Part shown: piece by piece, positions 27,353 through 35,848 of the stretch
How positions within the stretch are numbered: position 1 is the first letter of the stretch
How the letters are laid out: every line of letters begins with the position of its first letter
Source: Clostridium cavendishii DSM 21758
GTDB lineage: Bacteria; Bacillota; Clostridia; Clostridiales; Clostridiaceae
DNA length: 64,000 nucleotides
Direction: 5' to 3'
NCBI RefSeq assembly: GCF_900141845.1
Contig: NZ_FQZB01000004.1
Location: 62,001-126,000 of the forward strand
The notes under the pieces: model-generated
Told to the model about the DNA's origin: nothing
Database searches by the model: none
The model's input: the letters and a program-made list of their open reading frames with translations, nothing else
Made by a program: the position numbers and the translations under genes

Positions 27353-27901
27353 CTAATTCTCTTCGTATGACACTGGCACACTCTTTATTCCAAGTTCTTG
27401 TGCGGCTGCATATTGATCATGCCCTGAAACTATTACAAAACTTCCTTTTTTAACAACTATAGGATTACTAAACTTATTATTATTTTTAATATAATTTATT
27501 GCTTTCCTCTTTGAACGTTTTATTGACATGTCTTCATTTTCATTTACTAACTTTGAAATATCTATTATTTCATCGGTTCCATCTGGTACTTCATAATTTA
27601 GATCTATTTCTCCAGTAGCATCCTTCGAAAATTTGAATATTTTAATATAAGTTGCTTCTACCGAAATAAATGGTATACCTTTGCTATTTACACATGCTTT
27701 TAATTCACCTTTAATAACAAAATAATTTACATCAGTCATTCCAATTACTGCATCTCTCCAATATTCCTTTTTTACAATTACACTATAAATTGATTCCTTA
27801 TCATCATAAGTCGCTATTTTAAATATTAGATTAACATTTCCATTCTCTAATTTACTTGCTTTTGCTGGTACTCCCTTAATTGTAATCTCACTTCTATTCA
27901 T
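27353..27901 (-). CDS. Two-domain protein with C-terminal ParB-like fold
   Basis: A 182-residue cytoplasmic protein. The N-terminal 90 residues alternate beta strands of OB-fold character ('ITIKGVPAKASKLENGN', 'YFVIKGELKACVNSKG'). The C-terminal 50 residues end 'NPIVVKKGSFVIVSGHDQYAAAQELG', which matches the ParB/Sulfiredoxin N-terminal domain with its G-H-x-x-Y-A-A motif. It is not a chromosomal ParB: no HTH follows. ATG at 27901 follows AAAAGGAGAG. Role unknown. Confidence 0.68.
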   Translation of the reverse strand: MNRSEITIKGVPAKASKLENGNVNLIFKIATYDDKESIYSVIVKKEYWRDAVIGMTDVNYFVIKGELKACVNSKGIPFISVEATYIKIFKFSKDATGEIDLNYEVPDGTDEIIDISKLVNENEDMSIKRSKRKAINYIKNNNKFSNPIVVKKGSFVIVSGHDQYAAAQELGIKSVPVSYEEN

Positions 27902-27993
27902 TCTTAAACTCTCCTTTTATTTATATATTTTTAATCTTAGTCAAGGTAGTGACTTCTTATTTTTCATTCCTTATATCTTAAAATTATAAAAAT

Positions 27994-28032
27994 AAAACAC
28001 CCAGAAAGCACATATCACTTTCTAGGTGTTTT
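27994..28032 (-). terminator. Terminator of the 44-residue gene
   Basis: AAAACACCCAGAAAG (27994-28008) pairs with CTTTCTAGGTGTTTT (28018-28032), followed on the minus strand by ATTTTTATAATTTT. The stop codon of the small gene lies in the loop. Confidence 0.85.
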
Positions 28033-28149
28033 AACTACGCTATAAATTAACTCTATATTAAAATCTATATAAGTACATTTTCCTAGTTCTATGTTAGATG
28101 TTTGTAGAGATTCTTCAATTTTAGAAACTTTATAATTATAACCTAACAT
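28015..28149 (-). CDS. Small protein, 44 residues
   Basis: ATG at 28149 behind GAGGTGAAG opens a 44-residue frame (MLGYNYKVSKIEESLQ ... YSVVKTPRK) ending inside a strong terminator. A good ribosome site plus a dedicated terminator support a real gene. One Cys, no membrane segment, no recognised family. Confidence 0.6.
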   Translation of the reverse strand: MLGYNYKVSKIEESLQTSNIELGKCTYIDFNIELIYSVVKTPRK

Positions 28150-28315
28150 AAACTTCACCTCATTTTTTTAATTCTAAATATTTATTTAAAATCCTTAACT
28201 GTCTTTTCATTATCTTTACTATAAATCTATTTTAGCATTTTCAAAATAATATTACAAATTAAATTCCATTAACATTAGAATATAAAAACTAATATAAGAC
28301 AATCTTATACTTTGA

Positions 28316-29158
28316 TTATATACTCAATCCACTTTTCTTTAATATTAAGAACTTTTTTAAAACTAAAACATTTCCTATAGTAGTTAGAATTATTCCAATA
28401 AGTATAAAGCTCCATGACATAGTTGTTAATATAAAAGATGGATCTATAAAGGTAATGAACATTTTTGCCAAAAAAGAAGTTGCTTTTTTATATACCAAAC
28501 TGTATAAGAAATAAATTGCTATTAATGAGAACACTGCTCCTAAAAATCCAATTATCATTCCTTCAAAAATAAATGTCCATCTAATAAACCAATCTGTTGC
28601 ACCAAGATACTGCATTGTCCTAATGTCATTAATTCTTGGATATATAGAAAGCTTTATTGTATTTTTAATTAGAAAAAAAGCCGCTACCATAAGTATAAGG
28701 AAAAGTATAAATCCTATCAATTGAATTATTTTAGCTTTTATCACAATTTTCTCTTGAACCTTTGGACCACCATTAATTTTATCTATACCTTTTGACCCAT
28801 TAAGTCTAGAAATTATTTTAGGTATATCATCTGGTCCATTCACTTTAATTATATATGCTGCTGATAGAGATTTATTATTTTTAAAATTAATATCAGTTAC
28901 ACCATTTGCCGATTTTATTTTATTATATATATTTTGCTTATCAGTAACCTTTATATCATCTTTTAAAGACACCCGTATTTCAAATTGAGTATTAGCACCA
29001 ATAATCCCCACCTTAAGATTCAAGAAAGATAGCAAAAACATTTCTAAAATCAATAACGTTAACATTACTGCAATAATGGAAGAAATGCTAATAGTAGCGT
29101 GCTTTCTAATATTTTTTGAAGCATCTTTTAAAAGTAAATAATATGTACTAATCTTCAT
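28316..29158 (-). CDS. FtsX-like ABC permease, no FtsE partner here
   Basis: A 280-residue membrane protein with FtsX topology: N-terminal segment (about 22-45), an extracellular domain (about 50-145), then three membrane segments (about 148-170, 195-220, 245-268). The motifs 'IKNTIKLSIYPRINDIRTMQYLGATDWFIRWTF' agree with FtsX. FtsX normally works with the ATPase FtsE to activate wall hydrolases, but no ftsE or hydrolase gene is adjacent, and the extracellular domain is unusually polar. Probably a second, orphan FtsX. Confidence 0.8.
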   Translation of the reverse strand: MKISTYYLLLKDASKNIRKHATISISSIIAVMLTLLILEMFLLSFLNLKVGIIGANTQFEIRVSLKDDIKVTDKQNIYNKIKSANGVTDINFKNNKSLSAAYIIKVNGPDDIPKIISRLNGSKGIDKINGGPKVQEKIVIKAKIIQLIGFILFLILMVAAFFLIKNTIKLSIYPRINDIRTMQYLGATDWFIRWTFIFEGMIIGFLGAVFSLIAIYFLYSLVYKKATSFLAKMFITFIDPSFILTTMSWSFILIGIILTTIGNVLVLKKFLILKKSGLSI

Positions 29159-29329
29159 AATTGCAACTCCCAGTTCTTTATTTCTTGTAATATTTTCATT
29201 TTAAATAGCAATTTTTATATTAGCAATTGCTACACTGTCATATATATCCTACTGACATTTTTAAATTCAATCATATTTTCTCTAATTTCATTCATTGGTT
29301 TTATTTGTTAATTATACCATAATAAAATA

Positions 29330-29380
29330 CTCCCTTTATATAGACAGTTTTATTATTTTAACTGTCTACTATAAAGGGAG
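29330..29380 (-). terminator. Long hairpin, probable terminator
   Basis: An 11-bp and a 9-bp perfect arm pair in register (29330-29349 with 29360-29380, one bulged base). Minus-strand 3' flank is TATTTTATTAT, so it probably ends the transcript of the gene at 29449. The symmetry is stronger than needed for a terminator. Confidence 0.65.
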
Positions 29381-29448
29381 CATATCAAAATTCGTAGGAA
29401 GGCATTTGCAATTACAACATGTTTACTAATTATATATTATTTTAAAAT

Positions 29449-30087
29449 TCACTTACTAAACTTACACTTTAATATAAAAGCTCTTTCATCATTTATAATT
29501 TTCTTAAATTTTTCTTCATTTACATTTGTAGCATCAGATAAACTTGCTTCCATATAACTTTCTTTCCTTTCTCCCCAAACAGCCAATATAATATCCTTAT
29601 TAAAATCTATTTTTTTATTATCTGTTCCAAAGCTATACTTTACCATTATATCTTTTAACTTATCAAATGGCATATCACTCTTTCCTACCCAATACATCTT
29701 CTCCCCATCTACCATGGCATCCCTGTAAATTTTCCCTCTTTCAGTATCTTCAAAAGAAAACATATACTTTATATTGCTATTATTTATCTGACTACTTTCT
29801 TCTGATCCTCTAAATGCTTCCCCCTTAAACTCACCTTTTTCATATCGTTCTAACCATATATCTAATTTTTTATAAGCTTTTCTATCACAATTAATATCAT
29901 AACTATATATATTCCCACCTGAAAACACATTTAAAAGTTGCCTTTGTTTATCATCAAGTTTAGAAACTCTTATTTCATTTTTTAACTTTTTTACAATCAT
30001 TTCATTTTCCTTTAAATAGTTAAAAAGTAATATCAATGTAAAAATTGAAAGTAAACCTATAGCTATAGATAAAAATTTTTTACGCAT
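29449..30087 (-). CDS. Membrane-anchored protein of unknown function
   Basis: A 212-residue protein with an N-terminal membrane anchor (about 5-23) and an extracytoplasmic alpha/beta domain. ATG at 30087 is preferred, five bases after GGGGG; the earlier ATG precedes that site. Segments 'NIYSYDINCDRKAYKKLDIWLERYEKGEF' and 'MFSFEDTERGKIYRDAMVDGEKMYW' do not recall a named family. Single gene between terminators. Confidence 0.65.
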   Translation of the reverse strand: MRKKFLSIAIGLLSIFTLILLFNYLKENEMIVKKLKNEIRVSKLDDKQRQLLNVFSGGNIYSYDINCDRKAYKKLDIWLERYEKGEFKGEAFRGSEESSQINNSNIKYMFSFEDTERGKIYRDAMVDGEKMYWVGKSDMPFDKLKDIMVKYSFGTDNKKIDFNKDIILAVWGERKESYMEASLSDATNVNEEKFKKIINDERAFILKCKFSK

Positions 30088-30163
30088 ACAAGCCCCCAAC
30101 ATATCTTATTACCACCAATATATTCACTATAAAATTTTTTATTCACTATTAATCTATAATCAT

Positions 30164-30191
30164 AAAAAACCTAGGCTTCCCTAGGTTTTTT
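30164..30191. terminator. Terminator after hppA
   Basis: AAAAAACCTAGG (30164-30175), loop of four, CCTAGGTTTTTT (30180-30191): a perfect symmetric stem with A- and T-runs, able to work in both directions. Confidence 0.85.
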
Positions 30192-30227
30192 AAACTTACT
30201 TCCACACTACACAACCAAAAAGGAAAA

Positions 30228-30279
30228 TTAAGAATTACCCATTGCCCATTATCAATAACTCTCCACTCTCAATTCTTAA
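30228..30279. repeat. Small palindromic repeat at the 3' end of hppA
   Basis: TTAAGAATT (30228-30236) and AATTCTTAA (30271-30279) bracket a segment with short G/C-poor tracts (ACCCATTGCCCATT, CTCTCCACTCTC). The right arm overlaps the hppA stop codon. Segments of this type look like dispersed intergenic repeats of clostridia; I see only this copy in the window. Confidence 0.4.
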
Positions 30280-32411
30280 CTAAATAATGATACAAATACT
30301 AAAGTTATAGTACTTATTAATTTTATTAATACATGAAGAGATGGTCCTGCAGTATCCTTAAATGGATCTCCTACAGTATCACCAACTACAGCTGCCTTAT
30401 GAGCTTCTGACTTCTTACCACCATGATTTCCAAGCTCTATGAACTTCTTGGCGTTATCCCAAGCTCCACCTGCATTATTTAAGAATAATGCAAGTATTAC
30501 TCCAGCTATAGTACTTATCATTAAAAATCCTGCCGCTGCTTCTTTTCCTAGGAGTATTCCTACTAAAACAGGAGTTACTATAACTAGTATTCCTGGAAGC
30601 ACCATTTCTTTTAACGCACCTTTTGTAACTATATCAACACAGCTTGCATAATCTGGTTTCTCAGTTCCATCCATTATACCTGGTTTTTCTTTGAATTGCC
30701 TTCTAACTTCCATAATTACATATTGAGCTGCTCTACCAACTGCTCTTATAGCTGTTGAACTGAATAAGAACACGAGCATAACACCTATAAAACCAGCTAT
30801 AAATACTTCTGGTTTACCTATATCAACTGAAAACCAAGAATCAAGTGGTTTTCCAATTATCTTTTTAACTTCATCTAGATAAGCTGAAAATAATAAGAAT
30901 GTTGCAAGAGCTGCTGAACCAACTGCATAGCCCTTAGTTAGAGCTTTTGTGGTATTTCCGCAAGCATCCAATCTATCTGTAACATTTCTAACTTCTTCAG
31001 GCGCACCTGACATTTCAACTATACCACCTGCATTATCTGTAATAGGTCCAAAGGTATCCATAGCTAAGATAAATGCACAAGTTGAAAGCATCCCCATAGT
31101 TGCTATAGCTGTACCATAAAGTCCACCATTAGCTATTCCACCTAGTGCTGAATCTCCTAATTTATATGAAATGAATATAGCAAGTGATATAAACAATACT
31201 GGAAGAGCTGTAGATTCCATCCCCATAGAAACTCCAGTTATTATATTTGTTCCAGGACCAGTTTCAGAGGATTTTGCTATTTCTTTAACTGGTCTACATT
31301 CTACAGATGTATAATAATTGGTAAGCCATACAAATCCAAATCCTAAAACTATTCCTGCCACTGCACATCCATAAAGCATCATATAATTTACTTCTGTTCC
31401 ATTTGGTAAATTTCCTGATAACATATTTTTAACTGTGAAAAACATAAATACTAAAACTATTCCTGTAGTTATCAAATAACCTTTATTTAAAGCCTTCATA
31501 GGATCTTTACTTTCATCCTTAACTTGAACTAAGAATATACCTACTATTGAGGCTATTATACCTAACGCTCTAGCAACTAATGGAAATAATATACCCTTTA
31601 CTCCGAATACAGGGAATAACGCTACGCCAAGTATCATTGCACCTATGTTTTCTGCTGCGGTAGATTCAAAAAGATCTGCACCTCTACCTGCACAATCACC
31701 TACATTATCTCCAACAAGATCTGCTATAACTGCTGGATTTCTTGGATCATCCTCTGGTATTCCTGCTTCTACTTTACCAACAAGGTCTGCACCAACATCT
31801 GCTGCCTTGGTATATATACCTCCACCTAATTGAGCAAATAATGCTACTAAAGATGCTCCAAAACCAAAACCTACTATTAGGGATGGGGCTTCTTTTATAA
31901 GCGTATCATCACTAGAGCTTCCTCCAAATACTAAGAATAATGTAGTTACTCCTAAAAGTGATAATACAGTAACAGCAAGGCCAGTTACAGCTCCCCCTCT
32001 AAAAGATATTTGAAGAGCCTTATTAAGTCCACTCTTTGCTCCATTTGCTGTTCTTATGTTTGTGTTTACAGTCATATACATTCCTATATATCCTGATAAA
32101 GCAGAACAAAATGCACCAGTTACAAAAGCAATAGCTGTATGCCATGCAATCTTAAAAGCTTCATCTGCTCCCTTCGATTGGTTTCCAAAATATACTGCTA
32201 AAAGTATAATAACTAAAACTATAACTGCAATTATACCTATAGTTTTGTACTGTCTCTTTACAAAAGCCATAGCGCCTTCTCTAATGGCTTCTGATATCTC
32301 TTGCATTTCTTTGCTTCCTTTTTCCTGAGAAAAGATATATTTAAATAAGTAATAAATGATAGCAAGGGACACTATGATAACTCCATATATTATTCCATAA
32401 TAGATTCCCAT
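30276..32411 (-). CDS. hppA: Membrane proton-translocating pyrophosphatase HppA
   Basis: A 711-residue protein with about 16 membrane segments and the V-PPase signatures DVGADLVGK, 'DDPRNPAVIADLVGDN' and 'DTVGDPFKDTAGPS'. It hydrolyses PPi to pump ions outward. The motif GNTTK (GNTTKALTKG) has Lys where K+-dependent enzymes carry Ala, so it should be a K+-independent H+ pump; this rests on the known A/K position of the family. ATG at 32411 lies behind AAGGGAGA; an earlier ATG overlaps that site. Confidence 0.95.
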   Translation of the reverse strand: MGIYYGIIYGVIIVSLAIIYYLFKYIFSQEKGSKEMQEISEAIREGAMAFVKRQYKTIGIIAVIVLVIILLAVYFGNQSKGADEAFKIAWHTAIAFVTGAFCSALSGYIGMYMTVNTNIRTANGAKSGLNKALQISFRGGAVTGLAVTVLSLLGVTTLFLVFGGSSSDDTLIKEAPSLIVGFGFGASLVALFAQLGGGIYTKAADVGADLVGKVEAGIPEDDPRNPAVIADLVGDNVGDCAGRGADLFESTAAENIGAMILGVALFPVFGVKGILFPLVARALGIIASIVGIFLVQVKDESKDPMKALNKGYLITTGIVLVFMFFTVKNMLSGNLPNGTEVNYMMLYGCAVAGIVLGFGFVWLTNYYTSVECRPVKEIAKSSETGPGTNIITGVSMGMESTALPVLFISLAIFISYKLGDSALGGIANGGLYGTAIATMGMLSTCAFILAMDTFGPITDNAGGIVEMSGAPEEVRNVTDRLDACGNTTKALTKGYAVGSAALATFLLFSAYLDEVKKIIGKPLDSWFSVDIGKPEVFIAGFIGVMLVFLFSSTAIRAVGRAAQYVIMEVRRQFKEKPGIMDGTEKPDYASCVDIVTKGALKEMVLPGILVIVTPVLVGILLGKEAAAGFLMISTIAGVILALFLNNAGGAWDNAKKFIELGNHGGKKSEAHKAAVVGDTVGDPFKDTAGPSLHVLIKLISTITLVFVSLFS

Positions 32412-32744
32412 ATTTATTTCTCCCTTCATTATTAAAATTTAAAATTAGAACTTTTTAAAAATGCACATTTAAAATTACCTTCGCAGCATAATAGCACTTC
32501 CTTTATAAGTTACTATATGATAAATATATTTTATATAAAAACATATATACCCAAATTTAAACTAATTAGTTTAAGTTTTTTAATAATATCATTTTATAAT
32601 TCTTTTTGTAATCCTTTACATTGAGTATGTGTTAAATTTATATTTGTTTAATATAAGTATTCTATACAAATCAAATAATCCCTTCTAATATTTTACACAT
32701 TAAACAAAAATTAATAAAGCTAGCTTTAACTAGCTTTATTAATT
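32412..32744. other. Intergenic region upstream of hppA
   Basis: About 330 AT-rich bases holding the hppA promoter region and, at the far end, the terminator of the DUF2334 gene. No further gene or structured RNA is evident. Confidence 0.45.
32711..32742 (-). terminator. Terminator after the DUF2334 gene
   Basis: TTAATAAAGCTAG (32711-32723) pairs with CTAGCTTTATTAA (32730-32742), followed on the minus strand by TTTTTGTTT. Confidence 0.8.
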
Positions 32745-34208
32745 TTAAGATTCTATTGAATTAAATTTATAACCTTTTTCCTGTATAAAATTAACTAACT
32801 TTTTAAGTACTGAATTTTCATTATATTTATAGTTTATATTATTTTCTTTGTCTATACTTACTTCTATATAATTTGTGGCTTCTTTACTAGCATGATAATA
32901 AAGACTCATTATTTCATTACTTTTTTTATTTTGCATGCTTTTCTTCATTTCTTCTACATTAAGATCCTTAACATAACTTAATGGTGTTGGAATATATTTA
33001 GTAAGCTTATTTCTTTTAGACTCTATTATTTCTGTATTGTATACTCCTATACATGGTTCATATAAATAATTAAAGTATTCTTCAAATATTGCTTGTTGTT
33101 CTTTGGTAGTCCTATAATGAGGTGTCTCCCAAAATTTATATGGTATATTAAGCTTTACCGCATTTTCAATAGCTGCTTCTACCCTTAATCTTATATCTGA
33201 TTCTTTATTATACCCATTTTTCCCAAATTCAGATCCTATTATACTTTCAGCATTTCCATATTGGTGTGTATATCCATGTAATCCTACTATTCCATTTCTA
33301 TTTATAAGATAATCAATTGTGAATAAAAAGTTAGCATTTTTAATATTATTATCCCTTGCAATATCATTATCTATTCCTAATTCCGGATTAACATACCTAG
33401 ATACTAATGCAATATGAAATGTTTCACATTTACTATACATATAGTCTGCTACAACTCGCATCTTTTCAAGATTTACTCCACTAGATTTTGCATCCAATTT
33501 CTTAATCTCATCAGCATTCAATCCAGATTTCTCTTCTGCAGTTAGTCCTTCATCATATACATTACCAGGAGCAAAATCTTCAAACCTTATATATGAATTT
33601 TTTAATTCTTTATTTTCTTCATTTTTATAAGTATCTCTTTTAATTTCCTTTTTAATTTTATTTATTATTATACTTCCTTTTCCATAATCCCAATGAGTTC
33701 TTAAATTCAAAATATCACACAAATCAAAAAAGCTTATATATATATCATCTTCACTTTTTATAATTTCACCTCTTAAACTATATCTATTGTCTTTTATTCC
33801 ATAAATATTATTATCTAAATCTAATTTAACCTTATTTTCAAAAATTATGTTATTTTTTCTTTGTTTATAGTTAACTCCTAAAGTTTTAGCAAAATCATTT
33901 AATGAAAAATAATATCTATTAAATTTATTTTTTATAGGTTTATTAAAAACCAACTTTTTGTTATTTAAATAGAAATCTACTTTATAATTTAAATCATTAA
34001 GATATGCTTGTCCCAAGTAATCCTTCTTTTTTATTGCTAAATCACTTAAAAATTTTCTTCCCTTGGTCTTTTCTAAAGTTTGAGCAAAAAGTGTTTTTTC
34101 TTGATCTTGCTTTTTTTTATCTTCAACCGTTTTATCAGTGTAGGCAAACTTAAAAAAAGCTAAAACTATCATTCCTACTGCACATATTAAAAGAATACCT
34201 CTTTTCAT
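32745..34208 (-). CDS. Exported DUF2334 (deacetylase-like) protein with a stalk domain
   Basis: A 487-residue protein: an N-terminal membrane segment (about 3-22), a copper-amine-oxidase-N-like stalk domain (about 68-180; 'YYFSLNDFAKTLGVNY', 'YISFFDLCDILNLRTHW'), and a DUF2334 domain (about 205-470). The last resembles NodB-type polysaccharide deacetylases: 'IRFEDFAPG', 'HIALVSRYVNPE', 'GLHGYTHQYG' and 'WETPHYRTT', with metal-ligand-like Asp and His residues. A role in trimming a surface polysaccharide is inferred. Start behind AAGGGGATAGGAG. Confidence 0.82.
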   Translation of the reverse strand: MKRGILLICAVGMIVLAFFKFAYTDKTVEDKKKQDQEKTLFAQTLEKTKGRKFLSDLAIKKKDYLGQAYLNDLNYKVDFYLNNKKLVFNKPIKNKFNRYYFSLNDFAKTLGVNYKQRKNNIIFENKVKLDLDNNIYGIKDNRYSLRGEIIKSEDDIYISFFDLCDILNLRTHWDYGKGSIIINKIKKEIKRDTYKNEENKELKNSYIRFEDFAPGNVYDEGLTAEEKSGLNADEIKKLDAKSSGVNLEKMRVVADYMYSKCETFHIALVSRYVNPELGIDNDIARDNNIKNANFLFTIDYLINRNGIVGLHGYTHQYGNAESIIGSEFGKNGYNKESDIRLRVEAAIENAVKLNIPYKFWETPHYRTTKEQQAIFEEYFNYLYEPCIGVYNTEIIESKRNKLTKYIPTPLSYVKDLNVEEMKKSMQNKKSNEIMSLYYHASKEATNYIEVSIDKENNINYKYNENSVLKKLVNFIQEKGYKFNSIES

Positions 34209-34316
34209 ATATTTACTCCTATCCCCTTATTATCTATTGTAAATAAATTATATCAAAATAAACACATAAAAAGAGTTAAGAAAATATTACACTTAACTTA
34301 ATTTTATCTTAAATTT

Positions 34317-34353
34317 AATAAATCCTATGAGCATAATGCTCATAGGATTTATT
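34317..34353 (-). terminator. Terminator overlapping the rhomboid stop
   Basis: An 18-bp perfect inverted repeat (34317-34334 with 34336-34353; stem around CCTATGAGC/GCTCATAGG). The minus-strand tail is only moderately T-rich. Confidence 0.7.
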
Positions 34354-34969
34354 CCTTTTTGAAAATTTTTATAATCTTATTCTGATTATAAATAAAAAAT
34401 GTAATTATAATTCCAGCAAATAGTCCTCCAAAATGTGCACTATTATCTATATTAGGTATACTTAATCCTATTATAAGATTTAATATTATAACTGAAATTA
34501 TATCTATAAAAAACTCCTTACCTATTCTTTGCTTTTCCTTATAAGCAAAAAACAAACAAGATCCTAAAAGTCCAAATATAGCGCCAGAAGCACCAACTGA
34601 AACACCATATGATAATTTATAACTTGTAAAACTTGCTACTATTCCTGATAAAAAATATATTATTAAATATTTCTTAGTTCCATATATTTGATTAATTAAA
34701 TTACCTAATGAATACAAAGCATACATATTAAATACAAAATGTATTAAGCCACTATGTAAAAACATAGATTTTATCAGTCTTTCATACTCTCCGCCATTTA
34801 TTAAATAATTTACCTTAGCTCCAAGTTCCACTAATATATCTTTTTTAATATTCCATACTGACCCCGACTTGATAGCACTAATTATAAAAACAATTAAATT
34901 TATAGCTATTAACACACTTGTTGCTTTATCTGGAAATTTAAAAGCCTTTATTTTATCTACTGTTGATTC
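34349..34969 (-). pseudogene. Rhomboid protease, membrane part, out of frame with its N-terminus
   Basis: This segment encodes a six-segment rhomboid intramembrane serine protease with the catalytic Ser in GASGAIFG and the His in SAHFGGLFAG. Read from a GTG at 34915 it gives 188 residues, but that start has no ribosome site. In the same frame the coding sequence extends upstream to an A10 run (34970-34979 on the plus strand, as T10); one extra A joins it without a stop to the 131-residue frame ahead. The intact protein would be about 330 residues, normal for the family. Active-site residues are kept, so the break is recent, a sequencing error or a slippage switch. Confidence 0.8.
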
Positions 34970-35343
34970 TTTTTTTTTTCATCCACTAAAATATTTGCTA
35001 TTATTTTTACTATTGGTTCTGATAACATATCATATTTTAATATTTTTCCACTATGTCCGTTTATGAAAATTCTATTAAAATTAACTGGTTCTTCGTTTAC
35101 CATATCATCTTCTAATAAAATTACATTGTGTATTGCAAATTTTTTATTTTTAGTATTAAGATATTCTTCTGCCTTTGTAGCATTTATTTTTTGATCCTTT
35201 TCTTTAGATATAATAACTGAATATATACCATCTTCTATATACTTTAAAGCTAAAAAATCTTCTTCAGTTTCTGAATACTGTTCTACAACAAATCCATAAC
35301 TATTAATAAGTTTATAAAAAAAATCTTTTTGAAATTTACTCAT
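34957..35343 (-). pseudogene. Rhomboid protease, N-terminal cytoplasmic part
   Basis: A soluble alpha/beta domain of about 128 residues from ATG 35343 (ribosome site AGGTGG). As read it ends NILVDEKKKNQQ, because an A10 tract shifts the frame into TAG at 34957. With one extra A the text continues '..EKKKESTVDKIKAFKF..' into the rhomboid domain. This N-terminal domain is typical of clostridial rhomboids and has no enzyme motif of its own. Confidence 0.75.
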
Positions 35344-35480
35344 ACTTCCCACCTATTATCTTTTCATCTTTATTTATTAATAAATATTATACTCTACATA
35401 TAATATTTATCAAGATTATATTGAATATTTAAAAAACGTTAAAATATTATTTATAATTTTGTGATAAAAATTAGGCATAT

Positions 35481-35525
35481 AAAGAAAAATAATAGCCAAT
35501 TAAATTGGTCTATTATTTTTCTTTT
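35481..35525. terminator. Terminator after the DUF1450 gene
   Basis: AAAGAAAAATAATAG-CCAAT pairs with ATTGG-CTATTATTTTTCTTT, one bulged T; A/T runs on both sides. Confidence 0.75.
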
Positions 35526-35533
35526 AATATCAA

Positions 35534-35725
35534 TTATATTTGAGCAGCTAATTCTTCAACTGTATCAGCTTCAACAACTTCTCCATCAACTAAACATATT
35601 GGAGTTGACGTTCCACATTGACCTATACAACCTTCTTCAATCTCTACCCCTTTTTCTTCCATCATTTCTTTGAATTTTGCTATAAATTCCTCATTACAAT
35701 TTGGACACATTTGAACTTCTTTCAT
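35534..35725 (-). CDS. DUF1450 family small cysteine-rich protein
   Basis: A 63-residue protein with cysteines at 7, 10, 33, 37 and 44 (CPNC, CIGQC, PIC) in a thioredoxin-like DUF1450 (YuzB) pattern, ending 'EADTVEELAAQI'. The cysteine spacing would allow an iron-sulfur cluster or a redox centre, but this is not shown. Start behind AGGAGG. Monocistronic. Confidence 0.85.
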   Translation of the reverse strand: MKEVQMCPNCNEEFIAKFKEMMEEKGVEIEEGCIGQCGTSTPICLVDGEVVEADTVEELAAQI

Positions 35726-35848
35726 TTTTATTCCTCCTAGATAGATAATTTATTTATACCTTAATATTATCTTTATTATTTATTTCATTATACCAAACTT
35801 TATATAAAAAATAAATAGTATTTTTTATTATTTAATAATTATTATCTA

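Noticed and set aside
29330..29380. MITE or IS end
   Set aside because: The 51-bp palindrome has no target duplication and is correctly placed as a terminator for the gene at 29449.
34869..35066. Plus-strand frame over the rhomboid break
   Set aside because: Antisense to the A10 region, hydrophobic low-complexity translation, no ribosome site.
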